This document shows positions 53,645-64,000 of a stretch of 64,000 bases of DNA, piece by piece. The notes under the pieces were generated by a model. The model did no database searches. It saw only the letters and a program-made list of their open reading frames with translations, and was not told the origin of the DNA. The translations under genes were made by a program, and so were the position numbers. This stretch comes from Sesamum alatum (lineage: Eukaryota; Streptophyta; Magnoliopsida; Lamiales; Pedaliaceae). Position 1 is the first letter of the stretch; the number at the start of each line of letters is the position of its first letter. The stretch spans positions 23,107,395 through 23,171,394 of the forward strand of contig JACGWO010000004.1 in assembly GCA_034509735.1 (NCBI GenBank), in the 5' to 3' direction.

Positions 53645-56600
53645 ATGACCAGGGAGGAAACTCTAGCCTCAAGTGATGTGATTTCAGGTACGATCTTATT
53701 ATTTGATGTCGAGGCTTATATTTTGATTGATCCTGGTTCTACACATTCATACATATCATCAGAACTTGCGTCTAAAATACCTAGTGAGACTAGCCCTTTG
53801 GGATATAATTTGATAGTTCATTTGCCTGTGGGAGGAGGTGTGATAGTGGATAGTGTTAGAAAGGGGAGTTTAGTGAGGATTGGTGACATAAATTTACCTG
53901 TAAATCTGATAGTGATGGATCTGAAGGAGTTTGATGTAATCTTGGGGATGGATTGGTTAAAGCAACATAAGGCAGTGGTTGACTGTTATAAGAAATAAGT
54001 GATGACTGAATCTTCTGGCAAGCCAAAAGTAGCATTTGTGGGGGACCGACAAATAATACCAGCTTGTGTGATATCAGCTATAGAGGCAAGACGATTGATG
54101 CTAGAAGGATGTGGGGCATATTTAGCCCATGTGATAGATACTGAAAATATGAGTCCCACACTGGAAGAAATCCCTGTAGTGAGAGATTTTCCTGAAGTGT
54201 TTCCTGATGACCTACCAGGTTTGTCACCACATAGGGAAGTGGACTTTACTATAGACACTCTCCTAGGAGTTTCCCCGATCTCTATTGCACCGTATCGAAT
54301 GGCCCCAGTAGAATTACAAGAGCTTAAAAATCAAATAGAAGAATTGTTGGAGAAAGGATTTATCATACCAAGTACTTCACCATGGGGAGCACTGTTATTA
54401 TTTGTGAAAAAGAAGGATGGTAGTATAAGGTTGTGCATTGATTACCGCCAATTGAATAGAGTGACAGTGAAGAATAAATATCCGTTACCGAGAATTGATG
54501 ACCTGCTAGTCTAGTTGAAGGGAGCTACGACATTTTCAAAGATTGATTTGAGGTCTGGGTATTGGCAATTGAGGATAGCAGAGAAAGATATACCAAAAAC
54601 AACTTTTCGTACTCGTTATGGTCATTATGAGTTCTAGGTGATGCCATTTGGGTTAACAAATGCACCGACAAGGTTCATGGCATTAATGAGTCGTACGTTC
54701 CAAGAGTACCTGGATCAGTTTGTGATAGTCTTTATAGATGACATCTTGGTGTATGCGAGGAATAGGGAGGAGCATGAACAACATATGAGAATAGTGCTGC
54801 AGATTTTGAAGGAGAAAGAGTTATATGCTAAGTTAAGCAATTGTGAATACTGGGTAAATCAGGTTATTTTTTTAGGGCATGTGATATTGGGTGACGGGGT
54901 TATGCTTGTCCCCGCAAAAGTGAAGGCTATTATGGAATGGAGAGTACCAAAAAATACAACTGAAGTTCGAAGTTTCTGGGATTAGCTAGATATTATAGGA
55001 GATTTGTTGAGGGTTTTTCCATAATTGCGGATCCTTTGACTAAGTTATTGAGGAAAGGGGTAGCATACCATTGGACTGAACAATGTCAACGAAGTTTTGA
55101 TGAGCTAAAGAAAAGATTGACCTCAACTCCGATTTTGGTTTTACCGTCTGGTAGTGGTGGATACGGGGTATACACAGATGCATCGAAACAGGGTTTAGGA
55201 TGTGTATTGATGAAAACAGGAAGGTAATTGCCTATGTATCTCAGCAACTGAGGACTCACGAGTTAAACTATCCCACACATGACTTGGAGTTAGCAGCAAT
55301 TGTGCATGCATTGAAGATATGGAGATATTATTTGTATGGAGAAAGATTTCAGGTCTTTACCGACCATAAGAGTTTGAAATATATCTTAACACAGAAGGAG
55401 TTGAATTTGAGACAAAGAATATGGATAGAATTGTTAAAGGATTCTGATTGCACCATTGATTATCATCCCGGAAAGGCGAATGTGGTAGCAGATGCATTAA
55501 GTAGAAAGAGTTCAAGCACTTTGGCTAATTTGGGGAGTCACAATTTGACATCGCTATTAGAGATGAGATCTATGAATACAGAATTAGAGGTTGATTAGGT
55601 AGCAGGTTTGTTAGCAACCTTGCAGCTTAAGCCGAACTTTGTGGACACAATTAGAGAAGCGTAGACTCGAGATCCTTTCTTATTACGAATGTTGGAGAGG
55701 ATGAAACAAGGTAAGAAACCAAATTTTTCAGTAAGGGTTGATGGAGTGATAATGAATGGAGGATGAGTATGCGTACCTGATGTGGATGGATTACGGAAAG
55801 AGATTTTGTAGGAAGCTCACAATGCACCATATGCAATGCATCCTGGTACCGTAAAGATGTATCGAGACTTAAGACCATACTATTGGTGGCAGACAATGAA
55901 GAAGGATGTAGCAGAATTCGTGGCTAGATGTATGACGTGTTAATAAGTAAAGGCAAAACATCAAGCGCCAGCAGGTAAACTTCAACCTTTATATATAACA
56001 GAGTGGAAGTAGGAGAAGATCACTATGGATTTTGTTGTAGGGTTGCCCTGTACGCTTAGAAAGCATGACGCTGTTTGGGTAATTGTGGATAGACTGACGA
56101 AATCAACTCATTTCTTGCCTGTACGACAAAGTGATTCTCTGGATAAGTTAGCTGAGTTGTACGTTTTCGAAATTATGAGGCTACACGGTGTGCCTATATC
56201 TATTGTGTCAGATAGAGATCCTCAATTCACCTCACGTTTTTGGAAAAGCTTACAGATAGCGTTGGGCACAAAATTGCATTTCAGTACCGCATTTCATCCT
56301 AAGATAGATGGACAGTCCGAAAGAACGATTCAGACTCTGGAAAATATGATGAGGGCTTGTGCAATGGAGTTTAAGGGCAATTGGGATGATCACTTACCTT
56401 TGATGGAATTTGCATATAACAACAATTTTCATTCTAGCATCAGTATGGCCCCATATGAAGCTTTATAAGGAAGAAGATACTGGAGACTAGTATGTTGGGA
56501 TATTGAGGGATTAGGACAACTAGAAGGTCCGGAATTGGTACAACAGACGATGGAGAAGGTACAGACAGTTAAGAAGTGTTTGAAAGCAACCCAAGATCGT

Positions 56601-56976
56601 TAGAAAAGTTATGTTGACAAAATTTGAAGGGAGATGGAATATGAAATTGGTAAGAAGGTCTTCTTGAGAGTATCTCCATGGAAGGGAATTTTGAGGTTTG
56701 GCAAGCAAGGAAAGTTAAATTCGAGGTATATTGGGCTGTATAAATTATTGAAAGAATCGGATCACTAGCGTATCGACTAGCGTTGCCAGCAGAGTTGTCA
56801 CAGATACATGATGTGTTTCATATTTCGATGCTATGGCGATATCGATCGGATCCTAGCCATGTAATCCGTGAACCAGGAATAGAGATTTTCGAGAAATTGA
56901 CGTATGTGGAAGAGCCAACGAAAATTTTAGACAGAAGTGTAAGAAAACTGAGAAATAAGGAGATACCTATGGTTTA
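53645..56976 (+). pseudogene. Ty3/gypsy pol: protease, RT, RNase H, integrase, chromodomain-like end
   Basis: In order: protease (AYILIDPGSTHSYISS, 53700-53760); RT ([20 protein letters not shown], then [27 protein letters not shown] and [12 protein letters not shown] with the FIDD box, 54390-54760); RNase H ([38 protein letters not shown], 55170-55510); integrase (MTC zinc-binding end, ITMDFVVGLP, IVSDRDPQFTSRFW, FHPKIDGQSERTIQTLE, 55830-56460); and a chromodomain-like tail (56780-56976). Breaks include TAG at 54512, 54635, 55596, 55662, 55809 and 56601, a one-base shift at about 54973, and another at about 55222. Catalytic residues are mostly still recognisable although no long frame survives. 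Confidence 0.92.
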
Positions 56977-57115
56977 AGTGGGATGGAATCATCATTCTCC
57001 AAGAGAGGCCACTTGGGAGGTTGAAGATCATATGAGAGAGAAGTACCCTTACTTATTCCATTAAACGAGTAAGTTAGTTAAATTTCGAGGACGAAATTTT
57101 TATTAGGGGGGAAAC

Positions 57116-59422
57116 TGTGACGTCCATATGTATACATAATTGAGAGACTAATTAGTAACTATTAAGAAAACCTAATTGAATTATAAGTTATAGGTTGAAA
57201 TTTGTATGTATTAAAACTTTAAAGGACCAAATTGAAGCTGTATAAAATATTTGGGGTTAAATTATATAATTTAAAAGTTAAAGAACAAAATTGAAATTTG
57301 TTTAAAGTTAAAACCGAAAGAAAAAAAAAGAGAAAAAAAAGAATAAAAGGAAAAGGGCTTAGGTTGATTGAGGGTGGTGCACGTGGCACTCTTCATTCCA
57401 AAGCTAAAACACACACTTCATTACTTTAATATATATATATATATATAGCTAATCATTTAACAGAAAGTAATGTTTAGATTGTATTAGGGTATCTTCCTTC
57501 AGTAATTCGCAATAGGTTAGTATATTTTTATTGTAAATTATAAAATAATTATTATATTATAATTGTTTCATTATTGGATTTATTAAATATAATTTATACT
57601 ATCCGATTTACTATTTAACTGGAGAATTTAATGAATTCGGGTAGTTATATAAATTAGTGATTGGGTAAATATTTAATTGGACTGGTGACATTATAGCCAA
57701 TAAATTAGAATTTATTTAATCTATTAGATTTAGCCATTATAATAATGGATTATCAAAATTAACCGGGTTTATTAACCAAATAATAATTGTATATATTATT
57801 GTGTAAATAAATTGACAGAAATTAATAGGAATAGTAGAAAATTATGTTTGAGAAATATTAGAAAATTATATTTGAGAAATACGATATTTATTAGAAAGGA
57901 ATATGAGATTTTTGTAATAATTTTATTTAGGGATGTTTATAGAGAACGATAGTTATGAAAATATGAGGGGTTTGATGAAATACGCTCTTATGAGTTAATT
58001 GATAAATTAGATGTATGGGGGGAAGTTTATAGTATCTAATATTTAGACGAAAAAGGAACGAAGGTTTGAATTTCAATATAAATGATATATTAAAAGATTG
58101 ATATAAAACATACGCATATATTTAGTTTCATTTGTAATTTACGATATTTTCAATATATATTGCTTATACATATTATAACCTATTACAGGACACGGGGGTA
58201 AAGTAGAGGATTGATCAACTCCTTCTACTAGTATAATGGTTTTGAGAGTGAGGTAAGTATAGTTAATTGGATATATATATATATATATATATATATGAGT
58301 ATATATGGGTATACTTGTATGTTATAAACCTAATTGGTATCTATAAATGCTTATTTGGATTACATGGTTATTTTGTGAAGTTGCCGTAATGTGTTTATTT
58401 GCGACTATTTACGTATTTTTATAAAGATTGACAAATAATTGTCTTATATTATATTATATTGTTGTATGAAGTTGGATGAAGAAGTCAATTATGAGTGTAT
58501 CGTTAAATTGAGATAAATAGATGACTTACCTAGTTGGGGAACATAGTCAATGGTTTATGATGATGTGATTGCTGACGATGTGATATGAAAAAAATGAATA
58601 TAAGCTAGGTACCATGGCGCGTTGGATTCCGGGATATTCCGGGTAGCGGGGAATATCCTGTGCTGATAGCAACACACTAAGGTGGTGTGCGGATGCCATG
58701 TTCGTTGTGATGTTCTGTGCTGATATTGCTACATACTCAGATAGTGTGGGGATATCACATTCGATGGGTATCCTATGTTGTATATGATATGACATGGATT
58801 GAGATGATGGTAGCCGGCAGAATCATTGGCTGATGTACTCCAATTCGAGTAAGCACGGCTCCAAGAGTATTCACTGTGAATGTTGAGATTGTACTGTAGA
58901 CTGATGCATGATTGTGGTATTGATGGCTTTGTAATTTTGTTGTGATTGTATATCGAATACTTGTTCTTTTGTGTTACGACATGTATTTATGTGTGTATAT
59001 TGGCTGGTTAGCAATACTTATTGAGTAGGCAGCTCATCCCTTGCCAACATTTTTAGGAGATAGATCACGGTGACTAGCTACAACAAATTTGAAGTCCTGC
59101 CATGGATCTTAATAAGTAGGTCAACCGTGACATCTGAAGCCAATAGTTCTAGCTATATGATTATTGTCTTTTTCGGGTTTACATTTCAAAATCCATAGTA
59201 GTCTGAAGCTCTTTTTTTGGAGTTATGTACATGAGTATACCTGTAGCTTAATAGATATAAACTTTTGACGACATCTATCATTATCATATATATATATATA
59301 TTACATGTTTATAATAGGATTGACTTTATTCCTTTTAAATGAAATCTCTTATAAGTTAGGTTATACGTAGGAGGGATGCATAATTAATGATAATATAGTG
59401 TAGTTACGTCGGGGGTATCACA
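57116..59422 (+). repeat. 3' LTR of the gypsy element
   Basis: 2307 bp from TGTGACGTCC to GTATCACA, with TGTGA/TCACA inverted ends. It includes AT dinucleotide tracts (57432-57446, 58270-58295) and a part, 58852-59422, that pairs with the 5' LTR remnant at 51605-52176. Intergenic-looking ORFs inside are not coding. Confidence 0.88.
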
Positions 59423-60911
59423 AGTCCAACTCTGGTTTGACCTAGACTAGGTCAAACTGGGTTTGGATTAGATTTTAATGGACCTGGCTTATTTTAAACT
59501 AAATTAAATGAAACTCAAGGTCGAATGGACTACTAATTAAATTTAATTTAGCTTTAAGCCCATTTCAAAACTTCTATGTATTTGAATCTAATTAAAAGAC
59601 CCAAGCGAATTTTCTTTCAATTTATAAATTAAATTGATCCAATCGATGTAAAAAGGCTAAACTCAAAATTCAATTAATCCAATTAATTAAATTTTGAGAA
59701 TCCAACCATGGATTGTTTTACACTAATGATCTAATCACTTATGCTCTCTAAGAATTAATTCAATCCAATTAGATTAATTCCCTTCTTTTGAAATTAAGTC
59801 CAAATTAATTCCATCACATTCTAGTTAAGTTTGTGTAACTGTTTAGGTACACCCCCAACTAGACTTGGACTACTGTCCAATACAAATTGATTAAATCTAA
59901 TTTTAATTAGTTGTTTTTCGATTAACCTATAACTAGAAACACCCGTTACCAGGGTGAGCATCTAAGCAACAGTCCATGACACTACAAACTAGGTGAATAA
60001 ATCGCATGAACATTTAGGCTCCCGAATTCAATACGAGAACGGTCCTTGCATCAACCGTCTCTCGACTTTAGTCTAGAGCATGGAATTGGGCGCCAGTTTT
60101 CATCCTGTACTAGGCATCTATACTTAATACTCGAGACCTCATTTACTTTACTGATCGACATGGAAAACCTATCATACTCAATCAGTCACTGTGATCACAG
60201 ATTCCAAGAGCTTACACTAGTCTACGAGTGTATAGAAGATACTGTCATCATAATAGTGACAGGGGAAGGATTCTTTCTTGGAACCCTCCATCCTCAGTAC
60301 ATATTGTGAGTGTACTGAATAAGGTTTATAATGAAAATATCCCCACATACAGTCACCTTTTGCCAGATCCAAGTTACAATCATCATATGCATGCAACTGC
60401 ATGGTTCCTCAAGTCTGAGGACTAATCTTGTACTATCAGAGCCAGAAATTTCAGTAATACCAGCCAAGCCTCCAAGGCTTCCATATGACGATTCCCATGA
60501 GTCAATTCAGTCAGTCGACTACCTTGCCAACCAACCTACCAAAATTGCATAGACGACCTACGTCTATTGCCAATGAAACACTGCACTTTCCTAGTGAATG
60601 CAATACTTGGTGCAAGTCTCTATAAGACATTTGATGCCTGTCTTAAGGTCCGCAACTTGGAACGTTACAGACCAACCCAAAAAATTGGTTTCATAGCTGT
60701 CAACCTATGCGCAACCCAACTAGTTGGGTTTGTAGTTTTGTCTGTGGGCTTTGTTGTGATGTTAAGATTAATATAACATTTACAAATAAGATAAATGCCA
60801 TGAATGAACACTTACTATTATTCATCAAATAATATTTTATAATACATAAATTGTCAAAAATAGATTACACAAAGCCCAATCTAATTGGCTTTCTAGTCAC
60901 CTAATCTAACA
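59423..60911 (-). mobile_element. 5' part of the copia C LTR
   Basis: On the minus strand it starts TGTTAGATTAGGTGACTAG at 60911 and follows the family landmarks in order: GTTGGGTTGCGCATAGG, TTGGCAATAGACGTAGGTCG, CCATGGACTGTTGCTTAG-like, and the ACTAGGTCAAACC block at 59440. It stops abruptly at 59423, where the gypsy 3' LTR begins. The continuation of this LTR is at 51604-51492, minus about 500 bp. The plus-strand ORFs at 60046-60776 are LTR shadows. Confidence 0.78.
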
Positions 60912-63900
60912 TCCTCAACCAAGTACAACTTCAATGATATTAGCTTTCTAGGTCAGGCGTTTACTTGGTGCAATAATCAGGAGTTTTTGGGTATTGTTCA
61001 AGTTCGGTTGGACCGGGCATGTGTTGTTAGAATAGGTGACCATGAAGCCAATCTTGTTAGGCTTATGTAACCTATTTCTGACATTCGTGGTGTAAATAAA
61101 TTCCTTCTGAATAAAAGTGATGTTCAATTACGGCATTAGTACTTTGATTGTGTTCACTTACTGCTTAATATCTATAAACTGTTCAATGCACAACCAACGC
61201 CCACAGACTGGAAGGGTTAATCCAAGAAATTGGACTACGCATAGGGTGGCAGTCATGAAATCAGTCTCTGTGGATCGATCTGAAATACTCCAAGTCAAAG
61301 GACCTCGAAATTGGGTATCGAGGGTCCATTTGAGACTTGCACTAAATGATTGTAGTCGCATTTCCTCGACAAGTGACGAGGATCGTCCATGCAATATTAG
61401 TAGGCTAGCCAGCTCGGCGCCGGCTGATTGAGGTGACTCACGGGAATCGTTATATGGGAAGCCTTAAATAGATTGGTCGGTATGACTTCCATTCCTGGTT
61501 CTGACAGTAAAAGATTGGTCCTCCGACTTGAGGAGCTACGGTAGTTACATGCACACCATGTCGGTATCTAGGTTTGGCAAGAGTCTACCAAGTCGAGAGA
61601 CTTGGTTGCTATAAACCCTATCTAGTGCACTCAAAATGTGTAGTGTGGACAGTAGGTCCCAAGACAGAATCCGTCTCCTGTCAAACGATTGACAGTGGTG
61701 TCTCACTTAAATTCTGAGACTCGTTCCCTATAAAATCTATGACCATAGTGACTGACTAATGGGATAAGATCCCAGTGACGTTTTAGTGGGTAAACGAGTA
61801 TTGACTTAAATCAAGGATGGTTACCGACGTACAATATCCATACCCTAGACTAATAGCTGTGAGATAGGAGATGGAAGGGCATTGCTCATACACATGCGGG
61901 ACGTAAACGTCCACGCCATGATTTAACCTAGTCTCTAGTGCCATGACCGTTGCTAGACGGCCACCCATGGTGGCGGACGAATTCCTACCATATGATGATT
62001 AGAAATTCGCCTAACTCTAGCTGAGGGTGAACCTAAAGAGTCACACACAATTCACTACAAATGGAGGAATTAACTAGGAATTAAATCCAAGAGGTCAAAT
62101 AATTTAATTAGATTATTGGTTCTCTTTAGGAGTGTCAAACCTTTAAATATTAACTGGAGTAAATAGGCTTGGTTCATGAATTAGATTTATGAATTAGAGA
62201 GAAGGGATTTTCTGTCTTTAAGTAGAATGAAGATGGAAAAATTAATTTTGGGCTTAAGCATTTATTTGATATTTACTACAAGCCCATTAGGAATTATTGG
62301 ACTATTAAATAGGATTTAAAAGTCCATTCCTCAAAGCCCATCAAGGGATGGAAGGACAAGATCAACTCTTGTGGTTAGTTGAGATGAAGGGCTAGGGTTA
62401 AGTTTGACTTAGTCAAACTCTAGGTTGACTAGGATTTGACTAGGTCAAAGTCCTAGTTGTGTAAGGTATGCCTCTTTTGAAGAGTTTGAGTATGATTAGG
62501 AAGAGCACTTCCTTATAAATACTCAAGAACACACACACACACACACACTAATCTCTACACTACTCTTATCTCTCTCTCACACACACACACGATCGCCGCC
62601 CCTCTCTCTCGTTTGACCCTCTCTCTCTCTCACCACTTCAAAGAACTCTCATGTTCTCTTGTCTTTGATACAAGGGAACGTTTAACAATCGATCACATTA
62701 AACTAATAGCGTTTTGGTCGATTGTTCCTCCTTTTCCTCTTGATCTCTTGCTACCATGAGGGAATCAAGATCTGGTTAATTGTGTGGATGATTTAGAGGA
62801 TTCCTACATTAGGATCTCGGTGGCAAAACGTTGAACAACGCGTGTAGCCGAACAAAGAAATCTACAACAGGTAAGTAACGTTCGTAGTATTTATGTTCTT
62901 TCCAACCCTATATGGCCTCCATGGAATCGAGCATGCTTGTTTACTTTTCTTCATGAGATACACCTAACGCCCGGGAGATTTAAGGGAACACCCTTTGAAC
63001 GCTTCTTTAATTTCGTCATTTATGCATGTTTTATTTATGTTTACGTTTTAATACATTGTGTTTCCGCACACGCCCTCTCCCGGGAACGATCGAGTTTGCG
63101 TTACATGTGCCATATAGGAATGTATAGCATTGTTCCCTAATGCTGAAGTTGTTCACCTTCCAATGGGACTGTCGGGCCACTGGCCGCTTCTGGTGTGCAC
63201 TTCTACTCAACATAGGGCTCATCTATTGTTTTGTGCACCATGTCTTCGGTTTGAGGCCCATTAGACATCAGATCTATCTTGTGAGCAGATTATTCAGAAT
63301 GCTTGGAGGATCATCGACTTAGGTGGGGATTAGGATACTCTTTTCCAGAATTTCACTTAGTATAAGCAGGATTTGCACCGGTGAGCTTGAAAGCAGGGAA
63401 GTACTCCAAGTTGGAGGGTTAAGCGAATTGAGCAGCAGATCGGGGAATCTACTCTTACATCTCAGGCGAGGCAGCAAGCTAGGACTCTCCGGGGAGAGCT
63501 TGATCGGATCTTAGCAAAGGAGGAGGTTTATTGGAAAATTGCGGAGTAAGTTTCATTGGTTGAGAGATGGAGACAGAAACAAATATTTCCATTACAAGAC
63601 TTCTGAGATGAGGAAAATGATACTATACGAGGGATTCAGGATGAGCATGGACAGTGCTTGGATGATGAACAACATATTTAGCACACTATTTTGAGATAAT
63701 TCACTTTTATCTTTACATTGGAGAATCCATCGGAGTTGGAGTTGGAGTCTGTTTTGGAAGTGATCCTGTCTCGGGTGGATCAAGCTATGAACGACAACTT
63801 GCTACAAGCGTTCATTGTTGAGGAAGTTAAAACATTTTGGATGGCCTCGTTCAAATCCCCAGGGCGGATGGTATGGCCCCTCTTTTCTTCAAGAAATATT

Positions 63901-64000
63901 TGTCTGTAATTGGTGGTAGTGTCTCGCATAGTGTTTTATCTTTTCTTATTGATCAATGCCTGTCCCCATCCCTTAATCATACCAACATTGTTCTTGTTCA
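60912..64000 (+). pseudogene. LINE (L1-type) endonuclease-RT region, interrupted, runs off the window
   Basis: 60912-61024 encodes FLGQAFTWCNNQEFLGIV and RLDRAC, the conserved FTWxN...RLDRA region of plant LINE endonucleases. After solo LTR S5 the frame resumes at 63111 with FPNAEVVHLPM and SGHWPLLV (usual SDHxPLL; Asp is Gly here). The inter-domain region (EQIIQNAWR, ARTLRGELDRILAKEEVYW) and the start of RT follow (VDQAMNDNLLQAFIVEEVKT, then the KxPGxDGM-like and CLSPSLNHTNIVL motifs near 63850-64000). Several stops and shifts occur. The catalytic RT core lies beyond the right edge. Confidence 0.8.
61025..63105 (+). mobile_element. Copia solo LTR S5 inside the LINE
   Basis: It begins TGTTAGAATAGGTGACCATG and ends GAGTTTGCGTTACA. 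The flanks TGTGT (61020-61024) and TGTGC (63106-63110) differ at one base. A TTATAAATACTC box (62512) precedes AC and CT tracts (62530-62635), and GAGATACACCTAACGCCCGG lies near 62955. No internal sequence is present. Confidence 0.85.

Larger units (their letters stand above)
51605..59422 (+). mobile_element. Ty3/gypsy LTR retrotransposon, 5' LTR truncated
   Basis: The 5' LTR fragment (51605-52176) matches the last 570 bp of the 3' LTR (57116-59422, 2307 bp; starts TGTGACGTCC, ends GGGTATCACA). The primer site TGGTATCAGAGCAGG (52182-52196) follows the 5' LTR, and a purine-rich tract (AGGGGGGAAAC) precedes the 3' LTR. The order gag, protease, RT, RNase H, integrase is that of Ty3/gypsy. The C-terminal region (HDVFHISMLWRY, LTYVEEPTKILD, HHSPREATWEVED) is chromodomain-like, suggesting a Tekay/Del-type chromovirus. 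The coding part carries many stops and the two LTRs differ at many positions, so the insertion is old. About 1.7 kb of the 5' LTR is missing. Confidence 0.92.

Noticed and set aside
55651..55896. Minus-strand ORF in the gypsy integrase
   Set aside because: Antisense shadow; the plus strand encodes the recognisable integrase region.
1..64000. CRISPR arrays, rRNA or tRNA genes
   Set aside because: None seen; the regular repeats are a 215-bp satellite and transposon arrays in plant nuclear DNA.

Overview
This 64-kb window is nuclear DNA of a flowering plant. The evidence is a cytochrome P450 gene with a plant-type intron, GT-AG introns throughout, and plant-specific transposon families (CACTA, MULE, Ty1/copia, Ty3/gypsy, LINE) together with an endogenous caulimovirid. 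The P450 looks like a eudicot CYP81, possibly from an asterid or Lamiales species, but the species cannot be fixed from this sequence. The P450 is the only candidate host gene. Almost everything else is layered mobile DNA, most of it decayed.

Layout. 1-2460: an AT-rich satellite with a period of about 215 bp, split by a 1-kb MULE-type element. 2962-10062: two CACTA (En/Spm) units, one nearly full length and one with only the 3' half. Each carries a broken five-exon gene of the plant Ptta/En/Spm (Transposase_24) type and arrays of ACCGTTCC/GGAACGGT subterminal repeats. 10229-18062: a MULE-type terminal inverted repeat pair with a perfect 9-bp target duplication that encloses a nearly complete minus-strand caulimovirid genome. 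The virus has a coiled-coil protein, coat protein, movement protein, protease-RT-RNase H and a 3' ORF, plus a 35S-like promoter and a tRNA-Met primer site. 18771-21033: small foldback elements. 21073-24405: a MULE with long inverted repeats, a decayed mudrA-like transposase on the minus strand and a plant-mobile-domain-like (PMD) gene on the plus strand. 25231-27252: the two-exon P450. 27294-28789: two more MULE-type elements.

30470-50990 is a graveyard of one Ty1/copia family. Element A (minus, gag and duplicated leader) stands head to head with element B (plus, LTR, leader, gag, integrase, RT/RNase H pieces). Four plus-strand solo LTRs are inserted in them, each with a recognisable 5-bp target duplication. 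50990-51604 is the leader and LTR end of a third copia (C, minus). The matching start of its LTR lies at 59423-60911, because a Ty3/gypsy element (51605-59422) jumped into that LTR. From 60912 to the end is a LINE, interrupted by a fifth solo LTR (61025-63105) and running off the window.

The insertion order can be read from target duplications and interrupted sequences: the satellite is older than its MULE; the leader of copia A is older than the MULE in it, and a second leader copy preserves the empty site; copia B is older than its solo LTRs; the LINE is older than copia C, which is older than the gypsy. Thirteen MULE-type elements in three terminal families recur across the window, including one in the P450 intron and one in its 3' flank.
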